In this document: positions 11,480 through 23,132 of the stretch, piece after piece
Layout: the number at the start of each line of letters is the position of its first letter
How positions within the stretch are numbered: the first letter of the stretch is position 1
NCBI RefSeq assembly: GCF_004337985.1
Contig: NC_043744.1
Coordinates: 436,730 to 500,729, forward strand
Reading direction: 5' to 3'
DNA length: 64,000 bases
DNA from: Pyricularia pennisetigena
Lineage: Eukaryota > Ascomycota > Sordariomycetes > Magnaporthales > Pyriculariaceae
Program-made: the position numbers and the translations under genes
Notes under the pieces: model-generated
Seen by the model: only the letters and a program-made list of their open reading frames with translations
What the model was told of the DNA's origin: nothing
The model's database searches: none

Positions 11480-14150
11480 TATAATATCCCGAAGCACGCC
11501 CATATATATTTCGCTTTCCCACCAGATCGACGCAATTTTTCGCGGTCCCAATCCCGCACACGCGGCGGCAAATACCTTTTCCGACGTACATATCCTCCCG
11601 GAATTATACGCCAAAACCAAAGTTTTTGGTAATTTAAACCTACAATATAAACTCGTTTCCTCAACTGCTATATGGTTTTTAAACCTCCACAAACCCCCCA
11701 ATACTCCTGCACGAATCCCACATTATAATTAAATGCAGTATATATACCGGGTTTTATACAATACAGAAAATATTATTTTGCTGGTAAAAACCGGGTACGG
11801 GAAAAATATAATACTGCAAACTACTTCGGTAATTCGCAATAATACCATTATTATACAAATAATCCCATTAAACAAATTAGGGTAAAAACAGTTACGCAAT
11901 ATATAACGTTATCCCGCCGCGAACCCCAAATTAATCGACCAATCCATTTTAAACGTAAATATAAATATGCGGTTTTTATTACCAAAACTAATTTTATTTA
12001 GTATAACCTTTTTTGGAACCCGCAAACCGTTTGTGAATATACGCACATTTTTTTAGGCCCGGAACAAGCCACCAATTACCGATTTTTTAAATTTTTTCGA
12101 AACCCCATATTCCACCAACGTATCGTTTTGTTTGCTATTAATAAATTTTATATGGTTTTACAGTGGAAGGATTTTAGGGAATCGTTTTCCATGCTGCGTT
12201 TGGTCCGGGCAATTATACCAGCAAACGTACCTATATTCGGGTGTACCGCAACCCTTATAATAAAAATTAAAACCTACGTTTTCGACCAATTGTGTTATAA
12301 AAGGATAATGCGTTTCGTTAAAACGCCTTTCGACCGACCCGAAATTACGATTATAATATAGTATTTGGAACGCAAAACCCTTATTAACAATTACCGGCGT
12401 TTCCTATTCCTAATAAGGAATACCATATTATTATCCGCCATCCGTATTTTTAAAACCATTATATATATAAACGCCAGGAACCGTATTATCCAAACACGCC
12501 AATTCCTAATAAAAAACCTCGTATTTAGGAAATTTATTGAACGAGACGTAACCGATATAATTATCCGGTATAATGCATTTACACCTGAAATCGATAAAAT
12601 TAAAATTTACGCAGAATTTTCCAAACCGGATTTTAAAGTTCGTATTATATTTTCCACTTTATTTTTAGGTATGGGTATAAATATACCTAATGTGGAACAT
12701 ATAGTGCAATACGGCGCGTTAATATTAAACGACCCCGCAGACCTATGGTAAAAGTTCGGACGAACCGCACGCGGGCCCAACCGTAAAGGAACCGCATATT
12801 TTTTTGCGCCTTATTGGTATTTCGATACGCAGGGGTCCATCGTTAAATACAAATTAACCAGGCCAAAATTATTAACCAAATTAACCAAATAACCCGTAAT
12901 ATTATAAAAAAACGTTAAAGGTTTACAAATTACCCATTTAAATTTTTTAACGTATTTACAAACGCGGTTATTCCCCATTAACCTTCCACGTATCGCTAAA
13001 TTTAATTTAAACGACAATAACCGGGTAAAAGCGTCGGAATTACCATAAACCGGCCTTTTGGGTATATTTAAACCACGCGTTCCGCCTTATTAGACGTAAT
13101 AGGAAATAATAAATAGGAAAAAATTAAAAAAAAAAACGCCAAATATGCAAACCTTCGCCAACGCTAAATATTTTCGACGAACTATATTGGATTTTATATA
13201 AAAAACGAATCCATCTTTTACAATAAATTAACCTGAAAATTGTTACAACGCCTGCGTCCACCAAATTGGAGTTTTACCCGTATTATCCCCTAAAGAGCAA
13301 CCAATTAAAATACCCAAAAAAATTTTTAAAAAAGGTTATATATTTAAACAGTTGGACAAATGGGGTACCCATTTTGCAATAACCATCTTTTACCCAGACC
13401 CGCGGCGGTTATACGACCTACTATCCCAGCTAATACTACCCAAACCAATAGTTTTTAATATCGCTAAAAAACTCGTCCATTCTTATAACCGGGAATGGAC
13501 GAAAAACGATTTGCTGGAAAATGTTCCAAATTTACAATTAATTAAATGGTTTAAACAATATAGCGATTATTTCGTTGCTTAATTCCCAATAATATACGAA
13601 AATGGGATACGAAATTACGCCTCCTATTTGCACAAACAACAAAAAAAAAAGCGGCGGAATTAAAACACGGTGGCACCTTAGGAAACGATGGATATAATTA
13701 ACAATTATTCGGGAAAACAAACTAATAAACGCCGACGAACGAATTAAACGGTATTATAATTATAGGTTAAAATACTGGTTAACGTTAACGGTTGCAAAAA
13801 TATCCAATATAAGAACGCCCATAAATTTATAACCTAAAAGCTAAAAGGCGAGTAAGGTTAAATCCTAATTAAATTAAATAACGTACCTTGGATTATAAAA
13901 AGGTCGAGCGATAAAAAAGGCGACGCCGAATTGGATTAACCAGGGGGGGAGGATTAAATAGCGCAAAATATATAATTGTCAAATACCAAAATCCCCAATT
14001 AACGGTTTAAATAAAACGACCAAATGCTGGATAATAACAATTGTTACGTAAATTAAAAGCTTGGATTATATATAGGCTGGTACGGCGTAACGGCGCCCCG
14101 ATTAAAAATAAAAGGGTTCGATATTGCGAATTGTGACAACTGTTACGGTT
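11480..14150 (+). pseudogene. RecQ-like DNA helicase, RIP-degraded
   Basis: Decayed remains of a superfamily 2 RecQ-type helicase. Motif I survives as VKTGYGKNI near 11784-11810, followed by a PLNKLG segment. After a frame change (intron or indel) comes HIFLGPEQAT, then the Walker B site, which reads AINKFYMVLQW at 12134-12166 where RecQ relatives have a DE-x-H box. Motif III is GCTATL, and a later motif V-like stretch reads GMGINIPNVEHIVQYG (about 12670-12710). Motif VI follows in frame after a stop that replaces a glutamine: KFGRTARGPNRKGTAYFF (about 12750-12810). Coding similarity continues weakly to about 14.1 kb. Stops are TAA where CAA is expected. The N-terminus is undefined. In mobile elements such helicases could aid replication or transposition, or be cargo. 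Confidence 0.8.
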
Positions 14151-14646
14151 AAATTCCGGAAATTTTGGCGTTTCCATTTTAATTTTATTTTATTAGCAAA
14201 AAGCCCCATACGTAAACCCAATTATAAATACCTCTTTTTTTATTTTTATTAGCTTTTTTTCTTTTTTTTTACAATAAAAACCTTTTTCCCAACCGCTAAA
14301 TTCTTTTTGTAACGATTGATAAAAAATTGTAACGATTGAGCCAGCGTTCAATTTTTAACCAATAAACGTAATAATTGTTACAATCGCAAAATTGCCTTAG
14401 CAAATACTGCAAACACATTCGTTAGGAAGTTTAATTAAAACATTTTTAATTGGATAAAACTGTTTATACCCTACCCACCCAAGCAGGCACTAACCCAGTC
14501 GTAACGAAGGTAAATTATAATTAGCGCCCCTGCATTGCAAAGGTACCCCCACCCGGCTAGGTCCGGGGCAGACTAATTAACCTTATTATGACAATAGTTA
14601 CAATAATTGCTTTAATTCGCTAAAAGCCGTAACAATTGTTACAATT
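14028..14646. other. non-coding gap with clustered ATTGTNACAAT-type palindromes
   Basis: This interval between the RecQ-like remains and the next coding block contains at least six copies of the dyad, two of them exact (14374-14384 and 14635-14645), others diverged (about 14036, 14128, 14308-14337 and 14591). It would be the promoter region of the downstream gene. Confidence 0.65.
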
Positions 14647-14977
14647 ACGTTCCCTTATCACCATGGTTCCCAAAAAAAGCCAAAAAAGCAAAACCTCCGC
14701 CCAAACCACCACCAAATTTACGTTGGGATATATACCTAATAATGTTAAATTATTTACCAACCTGATAACCACATTATAAAAAAAAGCGCGGATAAAAAAA
14801 ATAAACCAATATTTCAAAGATTTGGAAAATTACGACGCGGACACTGCAATTGTTTTGGAACTAAATTTTGCTCGGTTGGACCGTTTTACATTACAGGGTT
14901 ATTCGGATGCAACTGGAATCCCCCTAAATTTTCCCCCCATTCCTAATAATAATAATAATAATTAAAATAATGCTAAT

Positions 14978-15220
14978 ATGGATTCCGGCGATAATAAATT
15001 TACCCCCGCCCCCGTCGATAAGGATGGAAATAATACCGATATGGACGCCGGCGATAACGAATTTACCCCCGCCCCCGTCGATTATAATAACGACGATATT
15101 TATATGGGCGAAAGCGATAACCAATTTACCCCCGCGTCCGCCAATAAAGGCGATAATAATATTAATATAGACGATAATTATAACGAACCTGCCCCGGATT
15201 TGGACAACCGTTAATTGCAA
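14978..15220 (+). repeat. 63-bp tandem repeat encoding 21-residue acidic units
   Basis: Four units with period 63 start at 14978, 15041, 15104 and 15167. Each encodes an Asp/Asn-rich unit around DN-x-FTPA; the last unit is degenerate. The period is a multiple of three and the frame is kept, so the repeat evolved while coding. Confidence 0.88.
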
Positions 15221-15949
15221 ACTTTTTTAGCATTTTTTAAACCATTTGCCAACGCATTGTCCCCGCCATCAAAAAACCCCAAAAACCGGTCCCCTGCATT
15301 ATAACCGGAGGTTATTGTTAACCCGGCACCCGCGCCACTAAATAGGCCGCCCGCACCCCGTATATACAAAACCACCACCGTTCGGCCAATTAAAACCAAT
15401 TTTATTTCGGTATCGCGGACGCAGCCCAAACTTAATTCGACGCCAAATAATGGACCAATAAATTTCGTATAACCCGAATATTATTTCCTATCGCATAAAA
15501 ATACGGATTTCCTGGATTGTTTACCCGTCCCGTTATGGAAGGATTTTCAATTGGGTAAAGATTAATCCGTATCGGCGATAACCACTATAGTTTGGCGCAG
15601 GGTAGGGAATACGAATATTGCCAAAATAGCTCGCATTATACCCCATTTGGGCTATATTAATTATTTTAAAGTTAATAATAATACCAACCCGCCCGCCTGG
15701 TTCGGTCGCGGAAATAACATTTTCCGCAACACGAACGAAACCCCAATCGCCCAAACCCTTAAACGCTTTTAATCCGCTGCTGGCGTCGCCGCAGCAAAAG
15801 CACGCGTTAATGGCCAGATTTTAGTATACCATTTTAACAGTAATTCGTCGAATACAAACGAGGTAATAGTCGTATTTGGCTACAAAACGATAAATACTTT
15901 GGTATAACATATTAATATAACAGGTTAGTGTTTTTTTTTATTGGATTGC

Positions 15950-16068
15950 GATAATTGTTACAATTTTTACATTAATATATCCTGTTATTTATTATATTGT
16001 AATAGCTATTACAATTTTTTGCGGTAATGCCAAACAATTACTGTTATAATATGACAACTGTCACAATT
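15950..16068. other. palindrome cluster, probable intron
   Basis: Contains an exact ATTGTTACAAT at 15954-15964, a perfect 20-bp palindrome at 15996-16015 (ATTGTAATAGCTATTACAAT) and a diverged copy near 16051-16065. It interrupts the unrecognised coding module, so it is likely intronic. Confidence 0.7.
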
Positions 16069-17464
16069 TGGTTTTTACCTTTTTATATATTTTGGGATAA
16101 CGGGCATAATTTTAATTATTAGCTAATTTATTTTCAGTCGCCGACGTATTCGGTTTTTTAGCTTATTTTAAGGCAGGTAATCCCGGCAAATAAATTAAAG
16201 GTAATAAAATGCCCGTTTGGCAAAAGACCTTGGTTTCCGTACCGGATATATTTAACGACAGGGGTACCAAACCCATTTTCGATAATTTGGCAAATCGGCG
16301 TCGCCTACCCTTTATCCCCCCTTTTATCCGCCAAAGCGATATTAATTTCCCCGGGTTAAGGATATTCGCAAACAAATTTAAACCGGTTATAATTCCCACA
16401 ATTTTCGCCACGATATTAATTTATTTGCGGATAATAACCACCGGACCTAACCTTAAAAACGGCGATTTGAAGTTTAAAACCGCTGATTTTGGACCATATA
16501 TATATAACGGTTACCATATCGACGATTGGTTTAGGGTTTGCTACCATTTCCTTTATTTTATTTTTCGCCGGTAGGGAAAAATCGTTATTGGAAATAAGGA
16601 AAATTTTAACGATTTTGGTGGAAATTACCGCAACTTTTTTAAATTTAATATCGAGCAATCCTCCACCCTGTTTGCTGTCGCCGATTATGCAACTATCGCC
16701 GACAACGTTATCGCCCTAAACAATTTGCATTTAATGCAATTTTAGCATCGTTTGGTTACCCGTTCGCGAACCGACCAAACCATCGACGTCGCTAATTTGT
16801 TTGGTTTTAACCGCGCCTGTTATAATAGGACGATAATAATATTTGCTGTCGATACCTGGTCCCGTTTTAAACCTATTAAAGTCGGACGGTTAAAAAAGAA
16901 AAAAAAGCGTGCAAATCAAATTTAAATGCACCCATTGGATTTATTAATATTTAAAAGTATTTTTAACAATTTGTACGACGAGGGGCGGTTTTATTATCCC
17001 ATCCTTACCAAACCCAAAATAAAAATTACCGAATTTTATCCCAAATTTTTTAACGACAACCAACAAAACGATTTCCTCAATTTTATATAAACCCAATCCA
17101 CCATCGCCGATCGATTTGCTAATATGGACCGCGCAAAAAAGGAAATTTTCGAGGACGCCCGCGAAAAAATCCTAGCGGCTTCCTTGGTATATTATGCGTA
17201 ATTTTTTATTTTAATTAAGGGTTATCCCTGGACTGGTTATCTTTTTAATTCGGACGCGATTTAGGCTGTTATAAAAAAGTTGCGCTTTTTTTAAAACACC
17301 TTACCTGTCGACGGTTTAAATACCGATAACAAAATCGGTTTTAAATATAAAAAAATTAAAGGCAAATATTTTTAATTTAACTGGGATATACCTAATATTC
17401 CTTTTAGTCGCCATTGGTTACCCCATTAATTGGTTGGTAAATTATATATACATTATCCCTAATA

Positions 17465-17583
17465 ATTGTAATTGTCGTTACAATTTTGCCCCTATTTTTG
17501 TAACTATTGTCACAATCCTGCCCCTATTTTTGTAATTATTGTCACAATCCCACCCCTATTTTTGTAACTATTATTACAATTTT
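17465..17583. repeat. three 32-bp tandem repeats built on the ATTGTNACAAT dyad
   Basis: Units at 17488-17519, 17520-17551 and 17552-17583 each read CCCCTATTTTTGTAA followed by a dyad (exact at 17506-17516 and 17538-17548, diverged in the third). A further diverged copy lies at 17465-17484. The array sits just before the SNF2 nucleotide-binding motif, in a gap or intron. Confidence 0.85.
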
Positions 17584-17599
17584 TGTTTTTGTTAAATTA

Positions 17600-20500
17600 A
17601 TTTTTTTTTCGGTTTAAATACCCACACCCTATTAAAGTTGGAGCAGTTAATTTTTAAAAATTGGCTATTAACCAACGAAATAGGCACGGGAAAAACGATT
17701 ATCTATTTTACGGCGATTTATATATAGTACATCCGTTGCCAATACGACCGATTTATCCAAAATACCGACGGATGTTTTCCCACCTTGATTTTCGTCCCGG
17801 CCAGCCTTATTTCGCAAATATTTAAAGAGGTAATAACCAATTTCCCAGCCCTTAACGTTAAATGCTATTATAATTTAACCGAGGTATGCGCTACCGATAC
17901 CCCGCGAGCGGTTGCTATTTTTACCCAAATGCAGTTTTATAATATTTTAACCAAATTCGCCGCCCGCAAATCTAATCCCAAATCTGCGGGCACGGTTATT
18001 ATCACATTTTATTCGATATTCCTAATCCGAAAAACTAAGCAGTTGAACGAAATCCATAACGCGGAAAAGGTGTTTAACCCATAATGCATAAATAAAGTTA
18101 TCGATTCCAATCCTTAGCAGCGCCCCCCCGACGTCGATAACCTCGACGATAATTCCGATATTAAAAATAATACCCAATAAATATTTTTTGTAACAATTGT
18201 TATAATTTCGTTATACTAATATATTTGTTTAAACTAAATAACTTTATTAGGAACCGTTAACGCAGAAACGGTCGGAAGGCCGATTTTTCCACGGGCGAAA
18301 ACACCAAAAATATCCGGCGTTTGGTTATATATTTACCATCCGGTACCTTTTTTTAACGTGTAATTGGAAACGAAATTTAATGCCTCCGCTACCGCGAATC
18401 GATAATATACCGCGCATTTCGCTTTATCCTTTGCGTTAATCGGGGCATAACCATTGCCACGCCGATTATTAACAAAATTAGGGATATTACTGGCCTTGGT
18501 GCCCTGGTTTGGGACAAAGCTGCGATTTTTTTCGCCCGATTTAAAAGCCTATCCTAGGAAAACATATTTACGGTCGATTATATTTGGGAAAATAATGGTT
18601 ATTTCGTCGTTTTTAATATCGATAAAAACACCAGAATTTCCTTATAAAAATTCGAATTAATGGGTTGGAAATGGTGGCTGCTTCACCCTCGAATTTTAAA
18701 TTTTATAACTCCTACCACCACACCAAACGAAAAATCGTTAATAATTTTTAAGCATACGGGCGTATTTACGGTATGTAGGGGTATGGACACCGGGCTTATT
18801 TTGCCTAACGGTACAATTATTTATCCCCGTAAACGCATTCCGCCCCATAATATTATTATTAAGGAGCTCCAATTTGGCCACCGTTTCGAAGACGTTATAA
18901 CGAATACCGAGGTAATTTTTAAAAATATTATTACCGCATTCGTGGGCGAAAATACCGACGATATTGGTCCCGCTCCATTAGGAATTCCCATTAATGCGGA
19001 TATTACAACTAGTGACCGCCAAACTTCGGTTTTTTTTAATATGGGTTTTATCCGCCTACTGCAGTTTTTGGCAATTAACTACCTTTTTTAATTAATAATC
19101 CACGCCGAAAACGATACCCGGGATATTAATTTGGCGGAATTGGGTAAAATGCTGGCGTTAAAAGGAGTGGATTTTAAGGCCAAACACCGCAACGTCCGAC
19201 AAAACCTTAAAAAAAGCTTATAGGAAGGAAAAACCCGCTTTGGATCGGTAATTGTGGACGTTTTAATTTAATATAGCGGCGACGGTCCCTTTAACTGGGT
19301 TTACTCGAAAACCTGCACTAATCTTAAAACGTTACCTCCGTCGGGCAGGGTTAAAATAATCCATTTTATATTAAACGAATCGCCATTTATTGCCCGCGTG
19401 GTCGAAATTTGCATGGAGGAAAAGAAAAAAGGTTAACGCGTCCTGGTTATAACCCCCAATCCTTGGATTTAAGCGTAAATTGGCCATATAATAATAATTG
19501 TTACAATCCCTTTCCTTCCCCACAGCTATTATAACAATTATTACAATTTTTATATTTTTAAATTGTAACAAATGTTACAATAGCTGTTGTTTTTCCATTT
19601 TTGTGATAATTGTTACAATTTTTAATATACCTGCTAATTTTTTTAATTTTATTGCTTTTATTCTGGAAAAAACCAGTTTCGGTGTGGTTATTATCTAATT
19701 AAACCTATCCCAAGCCGAACGCGATAAAACCGTCTCCGATTTCACCGATTCCAGCTCCAGTTTTAACGTTTGTGTCCTAAATATTAACATTTCCAGCGCT
19801 GGTTTTAATTTGCACCCCAATTGTTGCACTGGTATTATTATCCCTTTAATGTGGAACGCCAATATATAGTTGCAAATTTGTGGTCGTTTAATTCGGTTGG
19901 GTTAAAATAAGCTTATCATTTGGCGCATTTTCGAAATGCGAGGTACCCTTTTCGATTGGGTAAAAAATCGCATATTCCGGAAGGTTAATGCCCTTTTTTC
20001 TACTGTTCCGGCCGTTGCTAATATATAATAAATATCATTTAAATACATTACGCGCATACGTTTCCCCAAGGCTATCCAATTTCCAATTGTTAAACAACTC
20101 CTAACGTATAAGGCAATAGTAATTATATTTTCCTGGTTTTTTAACTGCTTCGCTTGGATAGCAAAACCCCCCTAGCATTTTAATATTTTTTGTTCTAACA
20201 GGACGCGCCGTATGGGCGAATTCTATTTTCGCCTGGTTTTAATACTCGTGTTAAATATCCCTAAGCAGTTTAACGAACAGGATTTGGTGGAAAAAACGTT
20301 AGCTTTTATTTTAACGTTGGGTCCAGTTTATATTAATTACCAATACCAGGAGCAAAATGGTGGCCGTAATACGCTTACTAATTACATTAATCGTACATAT
20401 TTGCCTTATTTCGATTTTGCCACCATAAATTAGGGGTTTGTGGTTAAATTAATAAAATGGATTAAAAATAACGATGGATTTTACGACGAAACCGCGACCG

Positions 20501-20844
20501 CGCGGGTTATCGGGGCCCCAATAAGGGATTTTAGCTTTTGGGTTATTAAACGCCGGGAAACTAATAAACCGTTTGAAAAAGGTATTTCTGGTAATAATAA
20601 CGCCGATCCTTTGGCGGTCGTTATTCCGTTTTTTTTATTTATCGATTTTGGCTTTAATTACAATAAGTTTATATTCGATTCGTTAAGGAAACCCTGTATA
20701 CCCATTTCAGAAAAGGATGAGGAGGAGGACGATTCGGTCCTTGGATCGTTTACCGCGACCCCAGTTCGGAAAAGGAGGCGTGGCGCTAATAAACCTATTC
20801 CTAAAAAGACATTTAACGCTGCCAAGCGTTTTCGTTTCTTTTAG
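17600..20844 (+). pseudogene. SNF2-family ATPase/helicase, RIP-degraded
   Basis: Motif I reads LLTNEIGTGKTI at about 17661-17700, close to the LADE-x-G-x-GKT form of SNF2 proteins. It is followed by PTLIFVPASLISQIFKEV (motif Ia region). The C-terminal RecA lobe is visible as SQAERDKTVSDF, then SSAGFNLHPN (motif V region) and LQICGRLIRLGQ-like (motif VI, about 19874-19910), where SNF2 proteins have Q-x-x-GR-x-x-R-x-GQ. A TAA stop stands before LQICGR. The C-terminus (20440-20844) is an open frame ending in a basic, nuclear-localisation-like tail (VRKRRRGANKPIPKK). Palindrome-bearing gaps at about 18190-18205 and 19493-19620 behave as introns. Numerous other stops disable it. The SNF2 assignment is firm by motif order. 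Substrate and role are unknown. Confidence 0.82.
19493..19621. other. palindrome cluster, probable SNF2-gene intron
   Basis: Exact dyads at 19497-19507 and 19609-19619 and diverged ones near 19531-19546 and 19561-19582. It separates the coding block ending near 19.49 kb from the motif V/VI block resuming at about 19.68 kb. Confidence 0.7.
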
Positions 20845-20919
20845 TTGGTCTGGGTTTTTTTGTTTTGCTTTTTTTTTGGGGTTTGGTGCTATAAAATTAG
20901 GGGTTTTATATATATAATA

Positions 20920-21060
20920 TTGTAATAATTATTATTATTGGGATCCGGTTTAATGGATTTATTATTTGTGGTTAATGGGGTATTATAATAACGGTTATTA
21001 CCAGGATCTTTTTTGTTGGATTTATAATTGGCGGTGGATGGAGGATATGGTTTATTTGGG
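20920..21060. repeat. imperfect tandem repeat of about 60 bp at the convergent gene junction
   Basis: Two diverged units, each with ATTATTA, GGATC, a T-rich stretch, GGATTTAT and a GTGG or GGTGG run, lie between the convergent SNF2-like and DUF6589-like remains. No coding potential is evident. Confidence 0.45.
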
Positions 21061-21302
21061 TAAAGAAAATGGATAGGAAACGGGTTATTTATGCGGAGGA
21101 TTTTGGAGGAGGTTATACCTCGCATTTTATTTTAAACCAAATTTACGATTGGTATTTATTTGTTTGTATTTACTGGTTTTGCGGACGCTGTTTTACCTCC
21201 GTTATTCGCGGGTAAGGTTACCGTTATTCGTCCATTTAATTCGTTTTTATAATGGAATAATCCTCGCTTTTGCCCGCTTTGGTTTGCGTAATTTGCCTTT
21301 TA

Positions 21303-23086
21303 TTACTTTGAATTTTATGCGCCTTTTTCGTCGGATTTTTCGTATATTCCGTCCAGCAAATCTCCTTCGGTGTTAATTATACCACTAATATTTAAACCGT
21401 TTATCCGGTTGTATCCCTTTTTTGGATTTGCCCCTGTTTTTTCAATATCCGCCTGAAATAACACGCTGTTGGGGCGTACGATTTTTTGATTAAATGCCTC
21501 CAATTTGTCGCCCATTAGCTCTTTTAAACCCAGGTATAATAAATTAGGGCCGTCGAAGTCGAAACTGGGTAATATTTCGGCCTTTTCGCTTCCCTAACCA
21601 TTTTGGAATAACAAACACGTATAGTGGATTATATCCTGGTTGGTTAACACTATATGGTATTTGCTATTAATGCGTGTACGGGCGATGTTTTCCAATATTT
21701 TGCGCACCGTAGTTGCGATTGGCCCCATCGCTGCACAATTTAGGAATGTTTTTCGCAAATCGTGCGTGGAATTGCGGTTATTTTTAATATTTATGGCGAA
21801 ACCCCTATTAATATGCTTAATTGTTAGGTTTACCGGTTTAAATCCATTCCCGGCCGTGGTATATTTTACGAACGCTGATTTTAAAATCCCGGTGCGCAGC
21901 GGCTAATTTGTAACCTTTAGTCGTAATAACCAGGTTAAATATAGCATTTTAGGGCCATAGTTTTTTGCTTTGCAACCGTAAAAAAATAGGACCAGTTGCG
22001 GTATTATAGTTTCCAATACGCCGTAATTTCCTTGGTGGAACGCGTTTATTATTATCCATAAAAGGTTAATTATTTGCAAATAGCGGCGTTGCGTGCGGAA
22101 GGCGATATTAATTTTGGGTTTTATATCCCATAATCCAATACCCATTAAACCGTTAATATAACCAGCGAATATATTATCGTAAACACGGTTTACCACGGAA
22201 ATATATGTATTATATGGTATATCGGTAAAAGCCTTTTCCAGGGCGTTTTTAAAAATTTAATCCCTGTCCAATAATCCGTTTTGGACTAAAATAGCAATTA
22301 TAATATATAAAATGCGGGACCGGAATGCATTTTGTAAAAGCCGTAAAGCGTGGTAAAACTCTTTTTTATTTTTTTAAAACTGGTTATATTTCCCCAACCC
22401 TGTTATATTTATGGATATAATGGGGGCGTAATATTACCACAATTAATTAATAAAATTAAATTCGATATGGAAAAACGCTGGTACGGGTAATATCCATTGT
22501 TTTTTGTTAAAGGGTTGAAATAATTCGATATAGGTTCCCTAAATGGTATAAATATATAACGTTGTTTTTTAATCCCTATAAACGAGGAGCAGGACGGAAA
22601 AATAGTCGAAATGGTCGGGTAATAAATTTAAAAAACGTTTAAAAAGGATTTCGTGGATTTAGATAATTCCTGCGTATTCCCCTTCGTTTTCGGTAATAGC
22701 GGGGGTTTGGATAAAGTAGGAGGTTGGTGTAATTCGTGCGAGGGTAGGGTATTATAGGGTTGTTCCAGGCGTATGTGGGCGGTTGGGGAATAAAAAGCCA
22801 TAAATTTGGTATATTATATAATATTTGGCGTTTTCGTAATAGGTGTCCGGATATTGTAAAAAGGCGGGCGTTTGCAACCATTTTTGGCGGAAAAGTACGG
22901 TGGCGTGCCACTGGGATTGCGTATATCGTTTAAATCCTGGCGTTAATATAAGGAAACACGATGTTAAATTTTGCATTCGGTTACGTTTTCCATATCCAAA
23001 ATCCTGTACCTTATCCAGAAAATTGAAATTATTATATACGAAGGATAGTATTGGGTCACGAGCGATCCTTTTTAAATTTGTTTATA

Positions 23087-23132
<46 letters not shown>

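Larger units (their letters stand above)
14655..17210 (+). pseudogene. unrecognised large coding module with 21-residue repeats, RIP-degraded
   Basis: A long coherent frame with several TAA stops begins at the ATG at about 14662 (MVPKKSQKSKTSAQTTTKFT). It has a basic N-terminus, then an Asn run, then four tandem 21-residue acidic repeats with core GDNKFTPAPVD (see the separate entry). Further on, after a likely intron around 15.8-16.13 kb, comes a globular region (for example KTADFGPYIYNGYHIDDWF near 16470-16530) reaching about 17.2 kb. I recognise no domain. Because it is co-oriented with and immediately upstream of the SNF2-like block, it may be the N-terminal half of one very long gene reaching 20844, or a separate protein. 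Frame coherence despite many stops is the main evidence that it once coded. Confidence 0.6.

Noticed and set aside
17465..17583. CRISPR-like array
   Set aside because: Contiguous 32-bp tandem units without spacers in eukaryotic nuclear DNA; simply a minisatellite.
20440..20844. 134-codon open frame as an independent gene
   Set aside because: It is the surviving C-terminal end of the SNF2-like pseudogene, in the same strand and context.
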